From assembly GCF_964355755.1 (NCBI RefSeq), contig NC_092679.1:1488001-1552000 (forward strand): a stretch of 64,000 bases of DNA, read 5' to 3'. Positions 29,217 through 41,200 of this stretch are shown here, one piece after another; positions within the stretch are counted from its first letter, which is position 1; each line of letters starts with the position of its first letter. Position numbers and translations under genes: made by a program. The notes under the pieces are model-generated. The model was not told where the DNA came from. It saw only the letters and a list, made by a program, of their open reading frames with translations, and searched no databases. The stretch is from Antedon mediterranea (lineage: Eukaryota; Echinodermata; Crinoidea; Comatulida; Antedonidae).

Positions 29217-32200
29217 TGGCAAGTGGATTGACATGGGGACTGTGTGCAGTGGGTACAGTGCTTTTGATTTGCTCGCTTATTCTTATTTGGAGGCTATACT
29301 CAAAGAGGCGGTCCCGCCACAAGGAAAAGGAGCAACTTATTGGTGAGTGATTATCATCTATATATTAATGCTACTCAATTTGTCGCGTAATTAGATAGTA
29401 ATGTGAATTAGTATATAACCAGGTTGAGGCAGGAAAAACCCTACATATTTCTCATGCATGCAACGTAACGGCGTATGCGCAACTTAACGGCGTATGCGCA
29501 ACGTAACAGCGTATGCGCAACGCAAGAGAGTTGTGACCAATCACAGTTTGGATGATCCGTCGTGTCGTGATTTGTCAATCAATTGAGTTTCAATTACGTC
29601 ATTGCGTTGCGTCCAAATGGAAACCAGGCTATAGTCATTGATACCCGTTGTAACCTACTATAAATATTATATTTTACTTTTTAAAATATACGAAGTGAAA
29701 TTATTCTTTCATCTCAATTTCAATTGGATCTGGTTCAGCCCACTCTTGTGGCTTATCAGTACCAAAAATGAGGCATACCAGTAAACCAAGCAGTTGAAGA
29801 CCAGCAACAGTCCAAAATACAACTCTCCATTCAAACAAAGTATTCTGAAAAAAAAAACCCCGTGGCACATAATGTTATATAACTGGCGTTGTACGGCGTT
29901 CGTAAATTACAGTGGTATCAAAATATGCAATAATAAAAAGTAAAAAAAAAAAATATTGTATAGAGAATGAGTGTAACAAAAAGCAGAGAAATATCAATCT
30001 TTTTGGCAGTCAGTGTTAATTTACATGTTAAATTTAATTGTTTTATACTGTATTATATTGTTTGTTCTTCGTACTATACTATAGGCCTACACAGTAAGTT
30101 ATTTGTTTGGGCATGTTTTTACACCACTGATTTTAATAGAGTTTTTTCCAAACCTCACACAAAGGGATACGTAAATGAGATGGTCAACTGTATATTATAT
30201 TTCTTTTTCTTACATTTGTTCGTGTTAGTATTCCTAGGAAAATGGGTGCAATAAATCCCGCACAGCTTCCAAGTGAAATCATAATTCCAATCACTATTCC
30301 TGAATGAAGAGGTGCAATATCCATAACGTTAGAATTAATGCCAGAAAATTTAAATCCATAAAGACCAAACGCAGAGACCATGAGAATCACTGATAGCGTT
30401 TGACTGTTCTGAATGTACCCCAGTGCTATGATGAGGACAGATGAAAGACCAAAGCCTGAAGAAGAGATAATCATTTAAGCTCTGTCTACACTATCAAACT
30501 TTATGTGACAAAAAATGTGATGTGCTCATATATGGACATGATGATATCATATCACTACCAAATTTGGGCATATAACTACCATATTTGGGCACATTTTTGT
30601 GTCAAACAAGTTTGATAGTGTAGACAGATTCCACCGTAAAAAGTGTGACAGAAATTAAGGGGGAGGGAGTTGGGCTGTCGGTATAAGTTTATTACTTCGA
30701 TACTGTGTGTGACCGAGATGACGTGGGTCTTCTTTTTTTAAACACAAGTATCTATTGTAATCTTTTATTTTAACGAGAGTAAACCCTTACTTTTACTCAT
30801 TGATAAATATGAACAATAATACCGTAACACTACCTTTCTATGAACTCACCAAAAACATTAACTAATCTCCGAGTTCCAATTACACTTAGTTTTTGGCGCG
30901 AAATCAAATAGTCTGCGAGCAATCCACCGATAACGCTCATACAAAACATAGAGACGTACGTGAGGAGCAATGTTTAGTATTCCAGACTGTATAGAAAAAA
31001 TAATATTAATAATACAAATATAATAATAATGCAAATAATATAATCGCACTCTTACCTGCTGCCGAAACTTACCATTTTCATATCGAATTTTAATATTGTT
31101 TTAAAAAACATCGGTATATCTATAAGCAGTAGAAAGTATCCAAAATCGAAAGAGAACTGTGCAAGACACAGAGATAAAACAGGCGCTGACCTAATCAATC
31201 TCTTCCAGGGAACAGCATATTTCACCTATAGTCATATGAAGAAATAAAAATCATAAACATGACATCAGGCACAGAACATTAATCCTTAACCACCCAGTGA
31301 TATATTGAAATTTAATTAATTGAGTTGACCATTGAGAGGAAGCAACGCAACCTGGACGTTATCTAAACCGACTTGTCAACTCACTTGCGTTGCGCGTACG
31401 TCATTGAGTTGCGCGCCGTTTTTCCGTTGCGTCCACGTTCATGCGCTGCGTCCATTTAATGGTGGTGGAATTACAGGTTGATTAAACGGGTTTATATGCT
31501 AACGAACTATTTAACACATTTACAGAACATCATTATGATCATCAACATGTGGTTGACTTTTTTCTATCATCTTTTCCAAACAATAGTTTACTTGTATTCA
31601 ACTCAAACACGGCGCCGTCATAATGTTTTAATAAATTCCAAACAGAATTAGACATTTTAAACCCATGTGGCAAATCGTATATTTGTTTGGTGGAATTAAT
31701 TACGGGTTAATTAAACAGGTTTATAATCAACATGTGGTTTACTTTTTCTAGCATCTTTCCAACAATGGTTTCAAACTCAAACACGGCGGCGTTATATATA
31801 GACACCGTTATAATGTTTTAATAAATTCCAAACAGAGGCCTAATTATTAGACATATTAAATCCATGTGGTAAATCGTATATTAAAAACCATCTAATAAAT
31901 TCAACAAAAAAATTGTTACAGTTGCATTTCGTGAATAATGCTTGGTTCCCACAAGAGACGCAACACAAGGACGTAACGTAACGTAAGTGAGTTGACCAAT
32001 CACAAGCGATGGATTATTCGAACTGTCGCTTGTCATTGGTCAACTGATTCCCCCTCTGGTTAAATCATTTGTACATACCGAAGGTTTCTGTCCCGATTGT
32101 ATGCCTATTTTCAATCCCAGGAAACACCATAAAAAACACCAAATAACACCACACGTCCCTGTAAAATAGACACATAGATATATTATTTGTGTTGACACTA

Positions 32201-35200
32201 GACGTACATATAGGCCTACGTACAAATTTAACTACACGTATTGGAATCTACGGGTGCCATATCCCGATTCTATTATTGATTTATTTATCTTTATTTACAT
32301 CTTTATACAAGATTACACAATCAAGTAAAAGAACCCTGTTGTGCATTGTGGTCCTGTCTTAAATCCCCAAAAAAATCAGGGAAAATGTTTATTTTGTTAG
32401 AAAAAAATGAGATCGATATCTAGCTTTGAATGAAGCAATTGTTGGGGAATATGTTTAATTTCAGTTGGTAGGTAAAGTCCATATTTTAGCGCCTGTAACT
32501 TTGAACGACGATCTTACTAAAATGGTATAGTAGGGTTGTTATATTTAGGCGTTCTACTCCACTTTTCAAGTGAGTATGAATATCGCCAATCAGCTCAATT
32601 TCGCTTAATAATCTCGTTGGAAAAACGCCGTGAACACATTATACATTAAGCTCTGTCTACACTATCAAAACTATCAAACTAGTTTGACAACAAAAACAGT
32701 GTGATGTAGCCAAATATAACATAACGTTTAATAGTGTAGACAGAGCTTTAGACAAGTTAGAGATATTTCTCTTCTCTCTTCAAAATTCTTGTTGCTCTAC
32801 TACTGTTTTTTTAAAGAATTTTTTATTGTTGTATCTTCTTGTTATTCAAACTTACCATATAAGTAAAACGTGGATGGCCAACCGCCGCCTAGGAACGAAT
32901 TCGATGAACACAACAAGACAGAGACATAACTGGATATAATTGGTCCAACACTCGAACCTAAGAATTGAAATAAGTTTTTCTTGTAGTCTACGTGATGCGT
33001 ATGGCAAATAGCATCACTTCGCTAAATACAGTGGGATTATATTTACTAATTCTCTTCGTTACGTGTTTAGAATCACTTACGTCCTTTCGTTGCGTCTAGA
33101 GGGAACCAAGCTTTATACAGGTGAGGTTCACGTCGTGGAATCCCCTTCACACTAAGAAACCAGAGCCATGTGTTTGAATATGGTTCTGGCTAAAACATAC
33201 CTGAACAAGCAATTACCAACATTGTAGTGCGTTCGTTTACTTCTGACAAATTTTTGATCATAACTAATAATGCTGGAATTGTAAAACCCTATAGAAGATA
33301 ACAGAAAACATTTTTTAATTTAAAGACTAGTAGCCTAATAAAAAGTTTACGATACTACACTACACAATACTTCCTAACAGTTTTACGGGTTTGTTACGAC
33401 ATTTTAAAAAAGAAATATTTCTTACAAAAATCGCCGCTCGACATTTTAAAATTAATCATTGTTCTTTTGATTAATTTATAAATAATTATTAAAAAGATGT
33501 CCTTTAATCGCAAGGATACATACAAATCACAGATAGTTCTTTAATTATGAATCACATGCCCATTTTTTCACTAGTTAATTGCATACACAGCATTTGAAAG
33601 AAGACATGTGTACCTTTCCAACAATGTATTATTTGTCAACAAATATTAATCTACTAATTCAAAAATGGCATTTAAAAATATTCAATATAGCCTGTTTTTG
33701 TGTGACCTCAACCTGAACTGTAGGCATGCAACTGAATACCCTCTAGAGACAACGTGACTTCACGTTCAACCGTGAGCCCTCATAGACTTTCTTTTCCCAG
33801 ACGTTTTTTGGGTCCAGCGGCTGGGACCTTAAATTATAGTCAAGTTTGCAAATTCGCAAAATTGTCGGCCTTAGTTACTAAAGCTACCGCTATGAAACAG
33901 TTTATTTTCCTCATGGGACAAAACTGGCTAGAGCCCCGGCGTGAAAACAATATTTTACAGAAATGGAATTAGGCAATCTCAATGTATACTCTACCTGTCC
34001 AATGCCATCAATAGTTCTGTTAAAAATTAAAAACCCAACGCCGATTTTTGCAACGGAAGGTGTTGCTAATGTGGCTATAGATGATAGGAGTATTCCAGTC
34101 ATAAAAACAAGATAACCACCGAACCGGCCAACTAGCCAACCTCCAATAAAAGGAGTCACTGTATAGCCATAGTAAAATGATCCTAAAATGGCTTGTTGTT
34201 TTGCCATGTTCCAGTGAAACACTTCCACATCCTGTAACATTAAATCAACATTGATTTATTTCTGTCTACACCATCAAACTAGTTTGACAAAAAAATGTGA
34301 TGTGCCCAAATCTGGTGGTGATATCCCAAATATGGTATTGATATGACATCATCGTGTCCATATATGAGCACATCACATTTTTTTTCACATAACGTTTCAT
34401 AGTGTAGAAAGAACTTTAGTAGCGCACCGCGCGAGTAATTTGACCAATCACGACGCGATGGATCAAATACTGTCGCTTCTGATTGGTCAAATCACGTCGG
34501 GAATTACGTACTTGCATATCATTGTACCTACCTACGTACGTCCATGGAACTATAATACTATATTATAGTTCCATGGTTCGTCGTTGCATTGCGTTCAAGT
34601 GGAGCCGAGTTTTAGTAGATTTAGTTTAAATCGAGTTTATCACTAAACAAATGGAAAAGTCACTGTACTGTGGTTTATAGTAAATTATAATCAAACAAGA
34701 TATACGTACCCTATCAACTACTGTTGAATTCGTATGATTTTGTGGATGGGCCACCATAGCTATGATCGCAACACTCCAGTTTACTCGCATAGCATAGATT
34801 AAAACATTTCCAACAAAACATAACAACGTAATTACATAGCGAATCTTCGGTTTGGGCGGAGTATCTAAAGAAAAAGAATATGAACATCATCAAATACGTC
34901 AGTCCTATAGCAGCAATGTACCGTAGCCTATGTTTGTATCATCTTCATAAGTTTTACAATTAACCTATTGATTATCACGCAACTAATCAGCTATAATTAT
35001 AGTATACAAAATGTTTATGAGTGTAATGGTACAGATAATGGCATGAGGTGAATCATGAAAGGTTATACAGTATATTTCAATGAGGAGGCGAAGCCATTAA
35101 TTTGTACCATTACACGAATATAAAACATTCATTATTTTTTTATAGGCCTATAACATCTAAATAGATTCCTGTCATTTCAATCAAATAAAATGTTGGGCCT

Positions 35201-38200
35201 AGGCCTACGTTTGATTCACATTGATTAAACAGTAACATTATATTATATATATATGGATTTTATAAACACACCTACTCTAGTGTTAATTATAGGCTTAAAC
35301 CAGGAAAGAGTTTCTTCCCTGCTTAAACCTAGGCCTAGTCGATAGCTAATATCTAAATAGCAGTAACTCAATAGCATATAGTTCAAACTAAATAGCAGTA
35401 ACTCAATAGCATATAGCTATATCTAAATAGCAGTAACTCAATAGCATATAGCTATATCTATAGCAGTAACTCAATAGCATATAGCTATATCTAAATAGCA
35501 GTAACTCAATAGCAAATAGCTATATCTAAATAGCAGTAACTCAATAGCATATAGCTATATCTAAATAGCAGTAACTCAATAGCATATAGCTATATCTAAA
35601 TAGCAGTAACTCAATAGCATATAGCTATATCTAAATAGCAGTAACTCAATAGCATATAGTTAACACTAAATAGCAGTAACTCAATAGCATATAGCTATAT
35701 CTAAATAGCAGTAACTCAAAAGCATATATCTATATCTAAATAGCAGTAACTCAATAGCATATAGCTATATCTAAATAGCAGTAACTCAATAGAATATAGC
35801 TATATCTAAATAGCAGTAACTCAATAGCATATAGCTATATCTAAATAGCAGTAACTCAAAAGCATATATCTATATCTAAATAGCAGTAACTCAATAGCAT
35901 ATAGCTATATCTAAATAGCAGTAACTCAATAGCATATAGCTATATCTAAATAGCAGTAACTCAAAAGCAAATAGCTATATCTAAATAGCAGTAACTCAAT
36001 AGCATATAGCTATATCTAAATAGCAGTAACTCAATAGCATATAGCTATATCTAAATAGCAGTAACTCAATAGCATACAGCTATATCTAAATAGCAGTAAC
36101 TCAATAGCATATAGCTATATCTAAATAGCAGTAACTCAATAGCATATAGCTATATCTAAATAGCAGTAACTCAATAGCATATAGCTATATCTAAATAGCA
36201 GTAACTCAATAGCATATAGCTATATCTAAATAGCAGTAACTCAATAGCATATAGCTATATCTAAATAGCAGTAACTCAATAGCATATAGCTATATCTAAA
36301 TAGCAGTAACTCAATAGCATATAGCTATATCTAAATAGCAGTAACTCAATAGCATATAGCTATATCTAAATAGCAGTAACTCAATAGCATATAGTTAACA
36401 CTAAATAGCAGTAACTCAATAGCATATAGCTATATCTAAATAGCAGTAACTCAATAGCATATAGCTATATCTAAATAGCAGTAACTCAATAGCATATAGC
36501 TATATCTAAATAGCAGTAACTCAATAGCAGCATATGTAGCTCAACTTTTGTATGCACTTTTAGGTTATATACACATTTTTGTGTTTTGCGGCTTAAACGC
36601 TTTTGATAACAAAGACCAATATTAATGCCAAATTCATTTTATTTTTTTACCTTTCCGTTGTAAAATCGGCTGTTTCTCAATCTGTTTCTCTGTCTGCTTC
36701 ATGGTCGGAAATCAAGACTATTTAAAACTGAATAATAGAGCTCTAATGTAATAGTGGCATCGACATTGGGCCGCATTACTCAAGCATTAAAACATCTGTA
36801 AAAACCTTACAGAAATTAAATTTAAAACATATGGGGTTTTTTTTGGAAGCAGAAAAGGGTAAACAAAATACGGTATAAATTTAGAAATACCGTATTTTAT
36901 CCACAAATTTCGTGGAGAGGTTGCTAATGCGACTAGAGTCGAGATGAAAGTAGTATTCCAGTCACATTTTTTGTCACATAAAGTTCGATATTGTAGACAA
37001 AGCTTAACGCAACGTAAGCGATGGATTATTCGAATAGTCACTTGTCATTGGTTAAATCGCTTGTGTTGCGTCAACGTCCTAAACATGGGAACCAGGTTTA
37101 ATACGATGTATAATTGTCCCCCTGAATAAATAATTATTAAACATTTTTTATTAAATGTGCCTTTTCAATGACACATAATAGAAATCCATTTTGACCAAAA
37201 ATTTGGATCGAAAAAACTGTAATTTAAAGCCAAAAATTGTCAAATTGGCTACCAGGCAGCCAATGGGGTTTTGGTTGAATTTAACCATTTATTTCGTTAT
37301 TTTATAAGTGAAAACATTATTTTTTCTGGTTTTTTTGTTATGGAAATGATTAACAAAAAACATATCAAATGTATATAAACTAATTTCATCTATTTTCTAG
37401 ATGGCGTATCTTCGTTTAAAGCAAGTGAAACAAGTAGGCTGCCACCAACTATAGATCAACGGCTGTCCCTTGCTTCACCCCCTCAATTCATCATTCCTTT
37501 GCAACCTATGACACAGCGCGCACCGGTTGTCATAGATACACTGACGACAAGAAGTACCAGAGACCGCGCCCTCTCAGACAGTTCCAATTCTAGCCTTGGT
37601 GTTACACCCGTTCGAATAGCAAGTAAGTAAATTGTACTTTTGAAGCCCTATTTTGTCAAAATCAACGAAATTCAAAAAATGTGAAAGTAAACTAAAGCTG
37701 TCTACACTATAGATTTTATGTGACAACAAAAATGTGATATGGCCATATGGACATGATGTGTCATTATCACTACCATATTTGGGCACATCACACTTTTTTT
37801 GTCAAACTAGGTTGATAGTGTAGACAGAGCTTAACGAATAGAAACGAGGCGCGCTTTTCAAGAATTAAATGTAACAGGGAAAACTTTGAATATGCCGCCA
37901 TCTATCTACAGATGCAATGTATTTCATAAGTGTTGATATTAAAACCATTATATTTTATTATAGATGAAAGTACTTTGTTAACAGCGGCTGTCAGGAGCGA
38001 GGACGTTTCCAATGTTGGCACTGTGACTCGGATGAAACTGACGTCAACAGGTTGGTAATATTACACACATTAGTAATATAATATGATATTTCGTCCACTT
38101 TTTGTTTGCTTTATCTCCTATATTAACAGTGTAAATGGTAGGCTTGCTTTTTTCAATATGTTGGGGTTTTTAAATATAACTTTTTAAAACAATTTTTACA

Positions 38201-41200
38201 GATAATACTCGGCAACTTTACAGACAATCGACTATATGTGAATTTACAAACAGCATACCACTACCAGAGGTAAAGCTTGGTTACCAACACAACGCACCGC
38301 CGCAATTTGATCAATCACGATGATGCGTTAGATCATCTGATCTGTCTCTTGTGATTGGTCAACTCACTTGCGTTGCGCCTATACGTCATTGGGTTGAGTC
38401 CAAGTGGGAAATATTGAATACGCTTATAATATTAGGTAGAATTGAATCTATTATTGCATACGCTTGATTGAAAATGGCTTTTGGTTTTAAAGGGATATAT
38501 TCTAGGTTCTAGACGGCTTAATATTCGTAAAAAGAAATAACATTTTTGCACACATGGTTCTTCATACTTATATTTGAGCTCTTTTCGAAAATTAAAACGG
38601 TGGCTGGTGGCGCTACGTAAAAATAAGCAATACCTGAAGAAATAATTTTTCTCTACCAATAATTATTGCTAACTTGATGTGATTGATTGGAATACGACAG
38701 CCTAATGATATTGGAATATGATATTATACCAAACATTCATCGCAATAGTAATTCACATTAAACAAATAAAAGACAAAAGGCGAAGCACGTCATACGCGGG
38801 GCAATACACTTAAGTACATGTATCAATGTAGGTTGAAGATTTAAGAGTAATCTAAAGCAAACTTAATTATTACTTTGATTTTAAGCGGACTTGCAGCGTA
38901 CCAATGATGATGTCTCGCCGCCAGCAACTCTATCGTGTCCCGTCGGGAGTGACAGCATCATTTAGGGCTTTTGCTCCATCGATGGAAGACTTACGATTGA
39001 CAGAAGGTATACAAGTATATGCATACGGGGCGCAGTTCGGGACATTATGTATAAACATAATATGTCCGAATAGAATTACGTCACATGTATTATGTTGACA
39101 TAATATTATTAGCAATGTCCCGGACAGCGCCCCATATGATTACATGTTCACGTCTTAAAAATACGTCTATGAATAAGCGCTGTATAATGATTAAAAATGA
39201 TCGTTGGAATGGAACGATTGATTGATTAATTAATTATTGATTGATTAATTGATAATATCCCATGTCAAATCAGGAGACACACTTCAAATTATTATTGTAT
39301 CTTTGTAATTCACAAAGTATCGTACAGGCCTACACGTAGACAAATATATGACCAATACAGGTATTTCGCTATTTAGAAATAATGGGGTGGGGGGGGGGAT
39401 GGATGACAGAAAGAAAACTTTCTGTATAATAGGTCACATCACATTACTGTTGTCATATAGCATAATAACATAGTCTTCTCCTGCAGGTACATACCCCGAA
39501 CTATGTTTTGCAATAGATCACTTTCCTCAAGAAGAAAAACTTCGAATTGTTATTGACAAGGTATGCGGTTCAAATTAATATTTTAAGATAGAATCACAAC
39601 AGGTTGTGATGGTAAAAAGACCAACAAAGGCAATATAGTTAAAATACACGTGTAGAAGAGGCGATAGAAGTTCGCGTAACTAAAGGATGACGTCATTTAT
39701 ATTTGATAGGCAACAAGAATTCAAATGCCTGATAAACATAGGGAGCACTTTAAGCAGCCAATGGTATTCGTAAAAGGCAGTGTGTTGCCAGGGAAACAAA
39801 AGAAGTTTAAAACTAAGAATTCACCAATCAGCAACGTGAGTTTTGTTTTTCTATTATTGTTGTTTTTTTAAATGAATTTCCCACTGTACTGCAAATCTAT
39901 TAAATTAACAAAAATATATATTTAAAAAAACAACCGAAGTACTATACAAAATGAATACGGCACTAATTCTAATACATGTTAAACAGGAAATATTAATTAT
40001 TACATTTTTCCTAAATTTAGGCAATGACAGACGTGGATTGGCAGGAGGTGTTCGATTTGGAAGGAATTTCATTTTCGTCCGTGTGGCAGATCACCATCCT
40101 TCTGGAGGTGTACATCAGAGAGACATCCGGCAGAGGTAGATATCGTGTAGGTGTATGTGAGCTACCGTTAGAGAACATAGATCTGTCCACTAGACAGGCA
40201 TTTGTAATGACACTTGAGGAATCCACTCCTGAGGTAAAATCAATCATATTGATAGACTATATACTAATCCAATTAAAAAACAGAACCATTAATACTACCA
40301 TGTTCAAAAACCATATTATTATTGTAAAAATTACAACCAGTATTGTTCCAAACGTCCATGATGTTTATACCAACATAGCCTAGCATCCGACAGGTAAAGT
40401 AGCCTATTGATCTCCCTAAGTTACCAACATACATCGCTTCGTAAACTAAGAACAATCTCAGAGAAAATACCATAATCACACTCGATTTTACAGCTGTCAC
40501 TAGATAGAGTCTAACAGACAATTGCAATTTAGAAAGCTATACGACGATAATAATCAATATTAATAGCACCTTTTCCATTTCACAGCCCGAATTCGGTGAT
40601 CTTCATTTGTCTATAGTGTACCAACCAAACGCTCTTCGTGTTGTTATGTACATAGCAGAGGCTAGAGATTTACCAAAACCTACTGCAAGTGCAAGTAGTA
40701 AGTTGACTGATACCACTATATCAGGAGTCTAATAAATAACCTCATTGTTCTAGTTTGAAATAGTATTTTAAAAACGGAGAGAAGAAGATAATATAATAAG
40801 GGCTCTAGAACCTTATTAACACTCCTACTTGGACGCAAATCGATGCGCAACGCAAACGACGCGTCGTAAACGAAACGCAGGTGATTTGACCAATCATAAA
40901 CGACAGTTCGGATGACCCATTCAGACAACAAACAATGTATAGTGGTCTGTGCACCATTATTATAAAAACAAAGTTGACGTTGGTAAACTTTTAACATTAA
41001 CACATCAATAAATGCAATACCAAAATCCTACATTAAAACACCAGTATTTCTATTTGGTTATTCAACTAATCTAATCACAATAACTATACTTATTTTCTGT
41101 AGGTTATTTCGTGAAGATAGAATTGTTTCATTACCAAACGCGTTTAGAAAAGAAAAGAACGAAGATGGTAAAGATAAGTACAAGACCAAAGTGGGCTGAT

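Noticed and set aside
38904-39098. Alternative acceptor TTGCAG at 38896 for a synaptotagmin-like exon
   Set aside because: It would read RTNDDVSPPATL in the required phase but reaches a stop; the acceptor at 38885 keeps the frame open.
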